Shown: piece after piece, positions 8,386-17,669 of the stretch
Numbering within the stretch: position 1 is the first letter of the stretch
How the letters are laid out: each line of letters begins with the position of its first letter
Source: Odoribacter sp.
GTDB lineage: Bacteria > Bacteroidota > Bacteroidia > Bacteroidales > Prolixibacteraceae
Length of the DNA stretch: 64,000 nucleotides
Assembly: GCA_013824715.1 (NCBI GenBank)
Contig: PNOH01000012.1
Span: forward strand, 1-64,000
Direction of reading: 5' to 3'
The notes under the pieces: model-generated
Seen by the model: the letters and a program-made list of their open reading frames with translations, nothing else
Databases searched by the model: none
What the model was told of the DNA's origin: nothing
Made by a program: the position numbers and the translations under genes

Positions 8386-9201
8386 GTGAACGAAGAAAAG
8401 ACAAAACATTATCCTACCATCCTTGGCGCAATTCATTTGATAGTACTTTATACTTTCATTCAAACCATCGTTGATTTTCCTTTAGCTCTTCTCGATTACT
8501 ATAACGGCACAGATTATTTATACAACCCGATCAAAAAAATTGTACTTGGCGTTGGATCAACTTTTTTCATATTTTACTATTCGTTCCGGCGGGCAGGAGT
8601 TCCACTGAAAGAACTTTTCCCTTCAAAATCGTTTAATTTTCTGATTCTGATTCCAGTTCTGCTTTTCCTTTGGGCAGCACATAATCTGATTGGTGAAGTA
8701 AATGTTGCCCTTGACAAAGTTCTTCCTCCTCCGGCTTGGTTTTGGGAATTATTCAACAAATTTTTCGAAAGCGATTATGGAATTTACGGCGCAATCCTGA
8801 AGGTTGTTATTATGGCCCCGGTTATTGAAGAGCTGATTTTCAGGGGTGTGATCATGCATGGCCTGATGCGGAACAATTCGAAATTCACCACAGTTTTTGT
8901 TTCAGCTCTTCTATTTGCGCTGTTTCACCTGAATCCCTGGCAATTCCCGGCCACGTTTGTTCTTGGCCTTCTATTGGGTATCCTGATGCTTCGAACACGC
9001 AATATTTATTTATGTATTTTGGGTCATGCCATTAATAATGGCTTGGTTTTAATCAGTATTCAATATTTTGACACTATTCAAAAAACATCTTTTTTTCAAA
9101 GTAGCAAGCCGAACCAGTTGATTATTAGTGCATTGATTTCTGTATCTGCACTGGCGCTGATCTTTCTTTTTAGCCGAAAGCAAAAAGAAAAAAGCGATTA
9201 A
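8386..9201 (+). CDS. CPBP family intramembrane metalloprotease
   Basis: A 271-aa polytopic membrane protein of the CAAX protease and bacteriocin-processing (Abi, CPBP) family. The three motifs of the active site are present: EELIFRG (about residue 147), FALFHLNPWQF (about residue 180) and GHAINNG (about residue 215). These proteins are glutamic-type intramembrane proteases; substrates are rarely known. The start is a GTG at 8386. It lies between the MBOAT pair and coaD with no close operon link. Confidence 0.85.
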   Translation: MNEEKTKHYPTILGAIHLIVLYTFIQTIVDFPLALLDYYNGTDYLYNPIKKIVLGVGSTFFIFYYSFRRAGVPLKELFPSKSFNFLILIPVLLFLWAAHNLIGEVNVALDKVLPPPAWFWELFNKFFESDYGIYGAILKVVIMAPVIEELIFRGVIMHGLMRNNSKFTTVFVSALLFALFHLNPWQFPATFVLGLLLGILMLRTRNIYLCILGHAINNGLVLISIQYFDTIQKTSFFQSSKPNQLIISALISVSALALIFLFSRKQKEKSD

Positions 9202-9295
9202 TCCTACCCGTTTGTTTCATTTTGACGAATCAAAATTCATAAAAACCACAATTGGCACTATATTTACAGTTCAAATCTTCCTAAAATTAAAGAAT

Positions 9296-9775
9296 ATGGA
9301 ACGAGTTGCTATATTTCCCGGGTCGTTCGATCCGTTTACAGTCGGACATGAAAGCATTGTAAAACGTGCAATTCCTCTGTTCGATAAAATAGTAGTCATG
9401 ATTGGATATAACGCGAATAAACTTTCTTTTTTCCCCATCGAAAAAAGAGAAAAATGGATTAAGGAAGTTTTCAAAACTGAACCCAAAGTATCCGTTGAAT
9501 GTTATGAAGGGCTGACGGTTGACTTTTGTAAAAAAGTGAATGCACAATATATCCTCCGAGGTCTCCGTACTTCGGCCGATTTTGAATTTGAGCGAGCTAT
9601 TGCACAGGTAAATAAAATGATGTACCCCCAAATAGAATCTGTTTTTCTGTTAACCATACCCGAACATACACCAATTAATTCGACCATCGTCCGCGATATT
9701 ATTCTTCATGGCGGAGATGCCAGCGAATTTTTACCCGCAGCATTAAATATGAAGGATTTCAATACGGAGGAATAA
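9296..9775 (+). CDS. coaD: Phosphopantetheine adenylyltransferase
   Basis: CoaD makes dephospho-CoA from 4'-phosphopantetheine and ATP, the penultimate step of CoA synthesis. The 159-aa product starts MERVAIFPGSFDPFTVGHESIV, containing the TxGH nucleotidyl-transfer motif, and has RGLRTSADFEFE and the C-terminal NSTIVRDI equivalent to the ISSTxVR motif. The ORF track begins 28 codons earlier; I chose the ATG at 9296 because it gives the normal family length and start, and a TATATTTA box (9259-9266) lies within the extra stretch. Confidence 0.95.
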   Translation: MERVAIFPGSFDPFTVGHESIVKRAIPLFDKIVVMIGYNANKLSFFPIEKREKWIKEVFKTEPKVSVECYEGLTVDFCKKVNAQYILRGLRTSADFEFERAIAQVNKMMYPQIESVFLLTIPEHTPINSTIVRDIILHGGDASEFLPAALNMKDFNTEE

Positions 9776-9855
9776 AAATGCTTTTGGTTCGTTCATTAAT
9801 TCAGTGACCACAATTTCTAAATCAAAATGCGTTTCCTGTTGTAAAAATTCAGTAT

Positions 9856-11262
9856 ATGACCTTATTTTGCCTTTGTTTATTTCTGTTTCAGGGATATACG
9901 GCACACGCGGCAGCAGTTAAAATTACCGGAAAAGCGCCCGAATATGCTCAAAATTCCATTCAGTTGAACCGGCTGCATGATTTCATTTCAGAAGAAAAAA
10001 TTAAACTGGGAAACTTCAGGTTTGATGCCGAAGGTGCATTTAGCCTCGAAATCGAACTGGCCGGAACCAGCCTTTGTTTTGCCGATTTTGATGGCTATCA
10101 CGGAATGATTTATCTCGAACCCGGAAAGTCATACGAAATAATATTTCCGCCGAAAAGAACCTTAACCGAATCGCAGAAAAGGAACCCATTTAATAAACCT
10201 GAACCGGTTTGGTTCGGTATTTCAAAGCCTGATCACAATGAATTGAATTTTCAGGTACAGCAATTTGAGCAAGCTTATGCCAGCTACGAAAACAAATATT
10301 TTGACCAGATTTTTGTCAACCGCTCCAAATCGCTGGTTGATACCGTGAAGAATATTCTGGATAAAGAATTTACAAAGACCAATCAATCCCTTTTTGAATC
10401 GCACAAACTTTACCGGAAAGCCAACCTTGAATATGCCCTCCATCAGGGAAAATCAGCAGGTTTTATGGAAGCCTGTTTCAGCACCCAAAAACCATTATAC
10501 AACCTGGCGGCCTATTCAAGCCTGTTTAATCAGGTCTTCCTGAATTACTTCAGCGTATTGGCCAATTCGGCAAACCACACCGAAATCAAAAACCTGGTAC
10601 AAACATCTGCATTACAGAAGCTGGACGAATATTTCCAGAAACATTTACATTTCAACAGGGAACTTTCGCATTGGGTACTTTTAAAATCAATGAAAGATGC
10701 CTTTTACAGCAAACAATTCTCAAAAGCTTCTATCCTGAAAATGCTTGATCTGGTAAAAAATAGTGAATGGAATGCCTACGAACAGAAAACAGCACAATTA
10801 ATCCGTTCTAAGCTTGTCTATTTATCAGTTGGAAGTAATCCTCCAGCGCTGGTTTTAAAGGACTTAAACGGCCAGGATGTAATTTTTTCAGATTTCAGGG
10901 ATAAATATATCTATCTGCATTTCACCGATCCGAAAAACACCATTTGCCAGCAACACCTGGATGCATTAAAAACAATTGCCTCACATCACAAGGAAAATCT
11001 GGTAATTATTAATGTGATCCCAAATGGCAGCACATTCACCAATAGCAGTAATTGGGCCGGAATATTTACTACAACCGTTAATAATCTGGAAGAAATTTTT
11101 CTGGTGAAAACTTTTCCTAATTCGTTTCTCATTGGCAAAGACGGTAAGCTTTTACTTTCGCCCGCACCCAACCCCATTGACGGACTCGACCGCCAATTAG
11201 GGCAACTATTTAAAAGTGATTATATGAAGGAGATTCAGAAGAAAAACCAGAAAATACAATAA
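9856..11262 (+). CDS. Exported thioredoxin-fold (TlpA/AhpC-TSA-like) protein without CxxC
   Basis: A 468-aa protein with an N-terminal signal peptide (FCLCLFLFQGYTAHAAA). The first 130 residues look like the beta-rich N-terminal domain found in Bacteroidota TlpA-like proteins; the middle is helical; residues from about 330 (PPALVLKDLNGQDVIFSDFRDKY) form a thioredoxin-like domain. The place where the redox CxxC motif is expected reads DPKNTICQQH, with only one cysteine, so it is unlikely to be a normal disulfide oxidoreductase. The end has the conserved FPNSFLIGKDGKL. Function is unknown; it may bind or fold a periplasmic partner. Confidence 0.7.
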   Translation: MTLFCLCLFLFQGYTAHAAAVKITGKAPEYAQNSIQLNRLHDFISEEKIKLGNFRFDAEGAFSLEIELAGTSLCFADFDGYHGMIYLEPGKSYEIIFPPKRTLTESQKRNPFNKPEPVWFGISKPDHNELNFQVQQFEQAYASYENKYFDQIFVNRSKSLVDTVKNILDKEFTKTNQSLFESHKLYRKANLEYALHQGKSAGFMEACFSTQKPLYNLAAYSSLFNQVFLNYFSVLANSANHTEIKNLVQTSALQKLDEYFQKHLHFNRELSHWVLLKSMKDAFYSKQFSKASILKMLDLVKNSEWNAYEQKTAQLIRSKLVYLSVGSNPPALVLKDLNGQDVIFSDFRDKYIYLHFTDPKNTICQQHLDALKTIASHHKENLVIINVIPNGSTFTNSSNWAGIFTTTVNNLEEIFLVKTFPNSFLIGKDGKLLLSPAPNPIDGLDRQLGQLFKSDYMKEIQKKNQKIQ

Positions 11263-11533
11263 GGTCAGTTCGATTTTGGGAGTTGTCGTATTCAGACGAG
11301 TAGCAAAGAGACAGAGTACCTGGGTAAAAAGTCCTTAATTGTTTGCGATATGATAACAAAAATATTTGTAAGACAATCGAAAGCGGTTGTTGTCTGCACC
11401 GGAGATGCCCAATATTTGTAGCCAAAGATAAGTACCGATCATAATCGTCCGCGCATGAAGGATAAACAAAACGAATTTTTCTTTCGGACGAAATTGAAGT
11501 TGCTTTAAGAAAAGCAAGTTATGAGAAATATTA

Positions 11534-12163
11534 TCAAGAGATCAAGGTTTTTTCCAAAAATTCGTGCAAACTTCGATAAGTATTTGACAATGGAATTTCA
11601 AATTCTGATAGGGCAAACCAACGCACTTCTTCAATATCTTCGTCCTTTTGCGGAACCGGGGTTTCATTACCAGAGTAACTCATCAAAAACCATTTCGTTT
11701 CTTTTAAAACTAAATTATCCGGAAAGTTTAAAAAGGACGACCGGTAAATATGAAAAGTAGATTCAAGTTGGCGAACGATTTGGAGCCCGGATAAACCACA
11801 CTCCTCTTCTACTTCACGGACTGCTGCACTCGCCGGCGTTTCGTTTTTTTCGATTTTACCTTTCGGAAGATCCCAAAAACCTAACCGTTTGATAAACAAA
11901 AAATTTCCTGCATCGTTTCGCACCAAACCTCCGGCAGCAGAAATCTCTACAAAACGGCTCCTGAAAAAATTCCAGAGCTGCAAAATTTCAGGATTATAAA
12001 TCAAATATTCTGAACTTTCACTAGCATGTTCAATGTCATAAATAATTTGATTTACAGCAGAATAACTTCCAAAATCTATCCTATATGAAATGTTATTATT
12101 TGATGATTTTTTCATTTCTGAAGCTATCACAATACTAGAGTCATTGAAAAAAACTTTGTACAT
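11534..12163 (-). CDS. NUDIX hydrolase
   Basis: A 209-aa protein with a clear Nudix box, GKIEKNETPASAAVREVEEECGL (about residues 104-126), fitting GX5EX7REUXEEXGU. Nudix enzymes cleave nucleoside diphosphates linked to another group; the substrate cannot be predicted. The first 80 residues are an extra domain of unknown role. The gene is divergent from pyrE across a gap of 32 nt. The plus-strand ORF at 11521-11760 is its shadow. Confidence 0.88.
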   Translation of the reverse strand: MYKVFFNDSSIVIASEMKKSSNNNISYRIDFGSYSAVNQIIYDIEHASESSEYLIYNPEILQLWNFFRSRFVEISAAGGLVRNDAGNFLFIKRLGFWDLPKGKIEKNETPASAAVREVEEECGLSGLQIVRQLESTFHIYRSSFLNFPDNLVLKETKWFLMSYSGNETPVPQKDEDIEEVRWFALSEFEIPLSNTYRSLHEFLEKTLIS

Positions 12164-12166
12164 TTG
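12159..12166 (+). promoter_or_regulatory. Putative -7 box of pyrE
   Basis: TACATTTG fits TAnnTTTG exactly, 29 nt before the pyrE ATG. It overlaps the first codons of the divergent Nudix gene. No convincing -33 element was found. Confidence 0.5.
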
Positions 12167-12195
12167 TCAGCATTATAAGTAAAAAAGAAAATATC

Positions 12196-12831
12196 ATGAT
12201 TGAACAAATTCAAATCGAAGTTACAAAGAAACTACTTCACATCAACACCATAAAAGTTCAGCCCAATAATCCGTTTACCTGGGCATCTGGATGGAAAGCC
12301 CCGATTTATTGCGACAACCGCAAAATTATGTCTTATCCTGAAGAGCGTACTTTCATCTGCGAACAGTTCTGTAAAATCATACGCGAAAAATATCCGCAGG
12401 TTGAAGTAATCGCCGGAGTGGCTACCGGGGCCATTGCCCACGGAATGCTGGTTGCCCAGGAATTGGGACTGCCATTTATTTATGTACGCGCTAAACCAAA
12501 AGATCACGGGCTCGAAAACCTGATTGAAGGTGACATGAAAGCCGGCCAGAAAGTCGTGATTATTGAAGATCTGGTTTCAACCGGAGTTAGCAGTCTGAAA
12601 GCAGCCGAAGCAATTACCAATTTTGGCGGCGACGTACTGGGAATGCTGGCTATTTTTACCTATAATTTTCCACATGCCCGTAAAAATTTCGAAGATGCAG
12701 GATTGGAGCTAACTGCATTAAGCCGCTATCAGGTACTGATTGATCTGGCTTTGCAATCGGGCGATGTGAAACCCGAAGAAGTTGAAAAACTCAACAAATG
12801 GCGCGAACAGCCTGAAAGTTGGGGTAAATAA
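12196..12831 (+). CDS. pyrE: Orotate phosphoribosyltransferase
   Basis: PyrE converts orotate and PRPP to orotidine 5'-monophosphate in de novo pyrimidine synthesis. The 211-aa protein has the PRPP-binding motif KVVIIEDLVSTGVSSLKAAEAI (about residues 116-137), preceded by VEVIAGVATGAIAHGMLVA and FIYVRAKPKDHG. Length and order fit the family. It is followed by a hairpin terminator and then the SRPBCC gene. Confidence 0.95.
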   Translation: MIEQIQIEVTKKLLHINTIKVQPNNPFTWASGWKAPIYCDNRKIMSYPEERTFICEQFCKIIREKYPQVEVIAGVATGAIAHGMLVAQELGLPFIYVRAKPKDHGLENLIEGDMKAGQKVVIIEDLVSTGVSSLKAAEAITNFGGDVLGMLAIFTYNFPHARKNFEDAGLELTALSRYQVLIDLALQSGDVKPEEVEKLNKWREQPESWGK

Positions 12832-12854
12832 GTTTATTCATTAATCCAGATAAC

Positions 12855-12887
12855 TTCCCCTTTTCTAACCTGAGAAGGGGATTTTTA
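12855..12887 (+). terminator. Terminator after pyrE
   Basis: TTCCCCTTTTCT and AGAAGGGGA form a stem with one bulge, followed by TTTTTATTT, 24 nt after the pyrE stop codon. Confidence 0.7.
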
Positions 12888-12905
12888 TTTCAAAAACCAC
12901 GGAAC

Positions 12906-13355
12906 ATGTCTGTAAGTAAATATGTAAGCAACGTAAAAATTGTCAACAACAAACAGGAAATTATTTTCAACTTCCTGTCGAACTTCGAAAACCTGTCGAA
13001 ATACGTGAACGAAAGTCTTTTATCAAAGCTGACTGAACATATACCTCAGATTCAGATTTCGAATTTCGAATCAGACACAGATTCTTGCCGGTTCCAGATT
13101 GCCGGAATGGGTTTGGCCGAAATCAGGGTCATTGACCGCGAACCATTCAAAACGATAAAAATAAAAAGCAGCGGCGGTTTGCCAGTTGGAATAGTATTCT
13201 GGATTCAGCTTCTGCCAGTTGCAGCTTATGAAACCAAACTCAGGCTAACTCTCGACGCTGATATGAGCATGATGATAAAAATGTTGGTCAATAATAAGCT
13301 GGAAGAAGGGATCAACCGTTTGGCCGATATGCTGGCAGCGCTGCCATATAAGTAG
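12906..13355 (+). CDS. SRPBCC-fold protein (polyketide cyclase/START-like)
   Basis: A 149-aa protein without signal peptide or membrane segment. Its pattern (KYVSNVKIVNNKQEIIFNFLSNFENLSKY, then a central strand-rich part and a long C-terminal helix EEGINRLADMLAALPY) fits the SRPBCC/START ligand-binding fold common in Bacteroidota. The ligand and role are unknown. Its stop codon is followed at once by a composite repeat. Confidence 0.65.
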   Translation: MSVSKYVSNVKIVNNKQEIIFNFLSNFENLSKYVNESLLSKLTEHIPQIQISNFESDTDSCRFQIAGMGLAEIRVIDREPFKTIKIKSSGGLPVGIVFWIQLLPVAAYETKLRLTLDADMSMMIKMLVNNKLEEGINRLADMLAALPYK

Positions 13356-13358
13356 TGG

Positions 13359-13530
13359 TCAGTAATCAGTGATCAGTCGCAGTTAGTTCAAGTCATTTGA
13401 TGGTCATTAGCTTCGCGTCATTGGTGGTCATTTATGGTAACTCCATGCTTCAATATGGCAATTAATGACAATTGAATGACAATGAATGACTACTAATGAC
13501 CTGAATGACAATCAATAACCTCCATGCTTG
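13359..13530. repeat. Composite repeat: CAGTGATCAGTCGCAGT module plus GTCATT/AATGAC inverted array
   Basis: Directly after the SRPBCC stop codon comes a CAGTGATCAGTCGCAGTTAG module (13367-13386). It is followed by several GTCATT units (GTCATTTGATGGTCATT) and, after a short unique spacer, several AATGAC units (AATTGAATGACAATGAATGAC). The two halves are complementary, so the whole can fold into an imperfect hairpin. Related copies lie at 35856-36020 and 43655-43731. Confidence 0.7.
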
Positions 13531-13540
13531 GTATCTGTAT

Positions 13541-14296
13541 TCACTTCACTGCATGCAGAAACTCAACTTCTTTGAAATGAAATTCCATGATTCTACCATC
13601 CTCTTTCCGGATCAGCAATTGTCCAATTTCATTTACCCCGATTATTTCGCCTGTGAAAACCTCATCTTCCGCACTGAACAAATGTTTTTCATTCAACAGG
13701 TAAAGAACAGATAAAAACTCCTGATCTATCTTTTCATCTTCTCCTTCGCGAAGCTGCTTATAATAACTGTTTATTCCCGTTAACACTTCCGTCAGTAATA
13801 ATTCACAATCGAAGTGCTGATTTGTCAGTAACTTCAAGGAAACCGGGTTAGGCGCAGAACTTCGGAAGATGATTTGATTCACGTTGAGCCCGATTCCTAC
13901 GACCGAACTTTTCAGTAATCCGTACACGACGGAATTTTCGATCAGTATTCCACCTAACTTCCGATTGCCGGCATAAATATCGTTTGGCCACTTAATACTA
14001 AGTTGGTCAACATACTTATTCATAGCAGCATAAATACCAAGAGTGATGACTTTCGAAAGCATGAATTGCCGGCGTATTTCAAGAAATTCAGGATAAAGGA
14101 CCAATGAAAAAGTAAGATTTTGACCTGGTTCGCTTTCCCAAAAATTGCCTGACTGACCGCGGCCACCTGTTTGTTCGTATGCCAAAAAGACAGTACCTTC
14201 AGTGACCTCATTTGCCCTTATCCGACTGTTGGCATAGTTGTTGGTAGAATCGGTGACTTGCAGGCGGACAATTGTATTACCAGTGCTTTTCTCCAT
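13541..14296 (-). CDS. birA: Biotin--[acetyl-CoA-carboxylase] ligase
   Basis: BirA activates biotin with ATP and transfers it to a lysine of biotin carboxyl carrier proteins. The sequence has the signature TGGRGQSGNFWES, binding biotinyl-AMP, and KWPNDIYAGNRKLGGILIE, the catalytic core, plus GIGLNVNQ. It has no N-terminal DNA-binding domain, so it is a monofunctional ligase. The ORF is open to 14341; I prefer the internal ATG at 14296 (MEKSTGNTIVRLQVTDSTNNYA) because ligases of this type start shortly before DSTN, but the longer start is possible. It is divergent from rsfS. Confidence 0.88.
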   Translation of the reverse strand: MEKSTGNTIVRLQVTDSTNNYANSRIRANEVTEGTVFLAYEQTGGRGQSGNFWESEPGQNLTFSLVLYPEFLEIRRQFMLSKVITLGIYAAMNKYVDQLSIKWPNDIYAGNRKLGGILIENSVVYGLLKSSVVGIGLNVNQIIFRSSAPNPVSLKLLTNQHFDCELLLTEVLTGINSYYKQLREGEDEKIDQEFLSVLYLLNEKHLFSAEDEVFTGEIIGVNEIGQLLIRKEDGRIMEFHFKEVEFLHAVK

Positions 14297-14378
14297 TTTG
14301 CAGGTTAAATTTGCATTTCCATATCCATTCAGGAAATTCATCTCACAAGTTTAATCACATCTTATAAATTAAAAAATT

Positions 14379-14386
14379 TATCTTTG
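14379..14386 (+). promoter_or_regulatory. -7 box of the rsfS-ftsH operon
   Basis: TATCTTTG is an exact TAnnTTTG match 18 nt before the rsfS ATG, in AT-rich DNA between the divergent birA and rsfS genes. Confidence 0.6.
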
Positions 14387-14404
14387 TAGTTCTAATAAAT
14401 ATTT

Positions 14405-14785
14405 ATGGATAAAAGCGTTAAAGAAATTGAAACTGAACAATTGATTGATGCCATTGTTGAAGGAATTCAAAGGAAAAAGGGGATTGATATTGTTAAAATT
14501 GACCTAACTAAAATTAATCATACCGAATGTAAATATTTTATCATTTGTCACGGAAATTCGAACACTCAGGTTGATGCGATTTCCCATTCGGTAGAAGATA
14601 CCGTAATTGAATTTCATAATGAAAAAGCCTGGCATACTGACGGATACCAGAATTCGATCTGGGTTTTACTTGATTATGCCGACATTATGGTACATATTTT
14701 TCAACGGGATGCCCGTAGGTTTTACGACCTCGAAAACCTTTGGGCCGATGCACAAATTGAATTAATTAAAGATGAAAACCAGTAA
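14405..14785 (+). CDS. rsfS: Ribosomal silencing factor RsfS
   Basis: RsfS binds L14 of the large ribosomal subunit and blocks subunit joining during starvation. The 126-aa protein has the family core: GIDIVKIDLTKINHTECKYFIICHGNSNTQVDAI, and the WHTDGYQNSIWVLLDYADIMVHIFQRDARRFYDLENLW stretch (given in part). It is the first gene of a run through ftsH to cdsA, and its stop codon overlaps the upstream candidate start of ftsH. Confidence 0.93.
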   Translation: MDKSVKEIETEQLIDAIVEGIQRKKGIDIVKIDLTKINHTECKYFIICHGNSNTQVDAISHSVEDTVIEFHNEKAWHTDGYQNSIWVLLDYADIMVHIFQRDARRFYDLENLWADAQIELIKDENQ

Positions 14786-14789
14786 TAAA

Positions 14790-16817
14790 ATGGCAGAAAA
14801 TAAAAATAATAAAGAAAAACCCAATTTCGGCGACATTAGGCCGAATATGAACAAGGCGCCTAAAATTAATCCTTACTGGATTTACGGTGTGATTATCGTT
14901 ATATTTCTTGCAATCCAAATGTTTACGATGGGCACCGGGCCAACTAAAACGACCTGGTTTGAAGTGAAAAATACGATGTTTAAAGATCAGGACATCAAGA
15001 AGGTAGTGGTTGTAAATGGTAAGGATGCTCAAATATACCTTAAAGATGAAAGTATTGAAAAATACAAAAGTAAAATGGAATCCGGATTTAATGTTCCAAG
15101 CAAAACCGGACCACATTTTCATTTCGCTATTGGATCTTTCGATTCATTTAACGCTGACATCAAAGAAGCACAGACAACCTACGGAACTGCTGAATTTGGG
15201 ATTGAAAGTGAAGAAGTTCACAACTACCTGGGCGAACTGCTGAATTGGATTCTTCCATTTGCCATCATCATTTTAATCTGGTGGTGGATATTCAAACGGA
15301 TGAGCAAAGGTTCAGGTGGCGGCGGTCCCGGCAATATTTTCAATGTCGGAAAATCGCAGGCCAAAATCTTTGATAAAGATTCAAGGGTTTCGACAAACTT
15401 TAAAGATGTTGCCGGTTTGGCCGAAGCCAAGCAGGAAGTGGAAGAAATTGTTGATTTCCTGAAAAACCCGATCAAATTCACCAAGTTGGGAGGAAAAATT
15501 CCGAAAGGCGCCCTTTTGGTTGGCCCTCCGGGAACTGGAAAAACCTTGTTGGCCAAAGCAGTAGCCGGTGAAGCCAATGTTCCGTTTTTCTCGATGTCGG
15601 GCTCCGATTTTGTTGAAATGTTTGTTGGTGTGGGAGCTTCGCGTGTTCGTGATTTGTTTAAACAAGCCAAAGAAAAAGCGCCTTGTATTGTTTTCATTGA
15701 TGAAATTGATGCCATTGGCCGTGCCCGTGGAAAAAATCCGAACATGGGATCGAATGATGAACGCGAAAATACACTGAACCAACTATTGACTGAAATGGAC
15801 GGTTTTGATACCAATTCAGGAGTAATTATTCTGGCTGCAACCAACCGTGCCGATATTCTCGACCGTGCTTTGATGCGCGCCGGACGTTTCGACCGCCAGA
15901 TTCACGTAGAATTGCCCGATCTGAACGAGCGCGAGGAAATATTCATGGTACACCTGAAACCAATTAAACTCTCTCCTGAAGTTGAACCTGCTTTTCTTGC
16001 CAAACAAACACCTGGTTTTTCGGGAGCCGACATTGCCAATGTTTGCAACGAATCGGCATTGATTGCAGCACGAAAAAACAAAGATATTGTTGAGAAACAA
16101 GATTTTCTGGATGCTGTTGACCGTATCGTAGGTGGACTGGAAAAGAAAAATAAAATCATTTCGGTTGACGAAAAACGCCGGATTGCATACCACGAAGCCG
16201 GTCATGCCACAATAAGCTGGCTGCTCGAACATGCGCACCCACTGGTAAAAGTAACTATTGTTCCGCGCGGAAAAGCGCTCGGAGCTGCCTGGTACCTTCC
16301 CGAAGAACGCTCGATCACTACTAAAGACCAGTTGCTCGATGAAATGTGTTCGGCGCTCGGAGGACGTGCTGCTGAACAAATATCGTTCAACAGTATTTCG
16401 TCAGGCGCCCAGAACGATCTGGAAAAAGTGACCAAACAATCGTATGCCATGGTCAGTATTTTCGGGATGAGCGACAAAGTTGGAAATTTAAGTTTCTACG
16501 ATTCATCAGGTCAAAACGAATTTGGTTTCACCAAACCATACAGCGAAAAAACGGCTGAACTGATTGACTCAGAATCAAAACTGCTGATCGAAACCCAATA
16601 TCTCAGGGCGCTCGACATACTTAACGAACACAAAGCAGGACATCAGTTGCTTTCTGAATTGCTTCTGGAAAAAGAAGTCATTTTCAGCGAAGATCTCGAA
16701 AAAGTATTTGGAAAACGCAAATGGGAAAAACCTTTGATGGTTGTTGAACCGAAAAAAGAAGCAGTAGCCGAACTACCCGAATCTACGGAAGAAAACGCTG
16801 TATCAATTACTGCGTAA
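14790..16817 (+). CDS. ftsH: ATP-dependent zinc metalloprotease FtsH
   Basis: FtsH is a membrane-bound AAA+ protease that degrades misfolded membrane proteins and some regulators. The sequence shows two membrane segments (near residues 25-45 and about 150-165), the Walker A motif [13 protein letters not shown] (about residue 245), Walker [12 protein letters not shown], the second region of homology with RAGRFDRQI, and the zinc site HEAGH (about residue 468). Length is 675 aa. The ORF track starts at 14772, inside rsfS; I chose the ATG at 14790 ([15 protein letters not shown]), 4 nt after the rsfS stop codon. Its own stop overlaps the next start (TAATG). Confidence 0.95.
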   Translation: MAENKNNKEKPNFGDIRPNMNKAPKINPYWIYGVIIVIFLAIQMFTMGTGPTKTTWFEVKNTMFKDQDIKKVVVVNGKDAQIYLKDESIEKYKSKMESGFNVPSKTGPHFHFAIGSFDSFNADIKEAQTTYGTAEFGIESEEVHNYLGELLNWILPFAIIILIWWWIFKRMSKGSGGGGPGNIFNVGKSQAKIFDKDSRVSTNFKDVAGLAEAKQEVEEIVDFLKNPIKFTKLGGKIPKGALLVGPPGTGKTLLAKAVAGEANVPFFSMSGSDFVEMFVGVGASRVRDLFKQAKEKAPCIVFIDEIDAIGRARGKNPNMGSNDERENTLNQLLTEMDGFDTNSGVIILAATNRADILDRALMRAGRFDRQIHVELPDLNEREEIFMVHLKPIKLSPEVEPAFLAKQTPGFSGADIANVCNESALIAARKNKDIVEKQDFLDAVDRIVGGLEKKNKIISVDEKRRIAYHEAGHATISWLLEHAHPLVKVTIVPRGKALGAAWYLPEERSITTKDQLLDEMCSALGGRAAEQISFNSISSGAQNDLEKVTKQSYAMVSIFGMSDKVGNLSFYDSSGQNEFGFTKPYSEKTAELIDSESKLLIETQYLRALDILNEHKAGHQLLSELLLEKEVIFSEDLEKVFGKRKWEKPLMVVEPKKEAVAELPESTEENAVSITA

Positions 16818-17452
16818 TGGATTCAGCCAAAAACAATATTCTGGCCCGATTGAAGGCCGCCCAGGATAAAAGAGGTGAAATTGAGGTGACCTATCCCGAT
16901 TTCACCTCTCCTATTTACCATCCCCTAAGCCAATCCAACGAACTGGAATTCAAATCCAATCTGGAAATCGTTGGTGGACAAGTGATGTTGTGCAAAACCA
17001 AATCTGAAATTGTTGATCAGATTGCATCAATCTGCCAGGAGAAAAGCCAAAACAGAGTTTTTTGTACAGACCCTGTTCTTCAGAAATTACTTACCGGTAA
17101 TATTGAATTTGACTCAGATGAAAATTCTTTTACTGAATTAAACATTGGCGTAACCTGCTGCGAATTTCTGGTTGCCCATTTAGGTTCGGTGCTCATTAGT
17201 TCAGCGCAAATTTCAGGCCGCCGCCTGAATGTTTTTCCCGAAACGCATATTGTTGTCGCCCACCAGTCGCAACTGACCAATTATCTGGACCAGGCATTGG
17301 AAAAACTTCAGTATAAATATAAAAATGAATTACCTTCGCTCATTAGCAACATCACCGGGCCCAGCCGAACTGCCGATATCGAGAAGACATTGGTTATGGG
17401 CATGCATGGCCCGAAATCGCTGATTGTACTGATTTCTGAAGAACCAATTTAA
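16817..17452 (+). CDS. LUD domain protein (LutC/YkgG-like)
   Basis: A 211-aa cytosolic protein of the LUD family. LutC-type proteins take part in lactate utilisation, with LutA and LutB, but no such partners are nearby. The sequence has the family pattern NELEFKSNLEIVGGQVMLCKTKSEI, CCEFLVAHLGSVLISSAQISGR and the C-terminal ITGPSRTADIEKTLVMGMHGPKSL. It overlaps ftsH by one base and belongs to the same operon. In Bacteroidota a LUD gene commonly follows ftsH, so the role is probably not lactate-specific (inference). Confidence 0.82.
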   Translation: MDSAKNNILARLKAAQDKRGEIEVTYPDFTSPIYHPLSQSNELEFKSNLEIVGGQVMLCKTKSEIVDQIASICQEKSQNRVFCTDPVLQKLLTGNIEFDSDENSFTELNIGVTCCEFLVAHLGSVLISSAQISGRRLNVFPETHIVVAHQSQLTNYLDQALEKLQYKYKNELPSLISNITGPSRTADIEKTLVMGMHGPKSLIVLISEEPI

Positions 17453-17462
17453 TACTTGTGCT

Positions 17463-17669
17463 ATGGAAAAAGATTGGGTTTGTGTATTTCGCACCGGGCA
17501 AGGATTTCAGGCTGAAATTGCAAAAGAGATTCTCGAAAACGAAGAAGTTAATTGTGTCGTAATAGCCGAACGCGACTCAACATTTCCTTCTTTTGGAGAT
17601 TTGGAAGTCTGGGTTCATCAGGACTTTGAAGCAAAAGCCACCGAACTGCTAAAAGATTTAATCCTTTGA
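17463..17669 (+). CDS. DUF2007-type small protein
   Basis: A 68-aa protein beginning MEKDWVCVFRTGQGFQAEIAKEILENEEVNC. This pattern, with a helix around AEIAKEIL and a glycine/aspartate turn before LEVWVHQ, fits the DUF2007 putative signal-transducing family. It overlaps the cdsA start by 4 nt, showing co-translation. Function is unknown. Confidence 0.75.
   Translation: MEKDWVCVFRTGQGFQAEIAKEILENEEVNCVVIAERDSTFPSFGDLEVWVHQDFEAKATELLKDLIL

Noticed and set aside
11263-11533. Regulatory RNA or riboswitch in the gap after the thioredoxin-fold gene
   Set aside because: The gap is between convergent gene ends and shows no conserved RNA structure that I can recognise.
11521-11760. 79-aa plus-strand ORF
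   Set aside because: It is the opposite-strand shadow of the Nudix hydrolase gene.
16817-17452. Lactate utilisation operon (lutABC)
   Set aside because: Only a LUD-domain gene is present; no lutA or lutB nearby.
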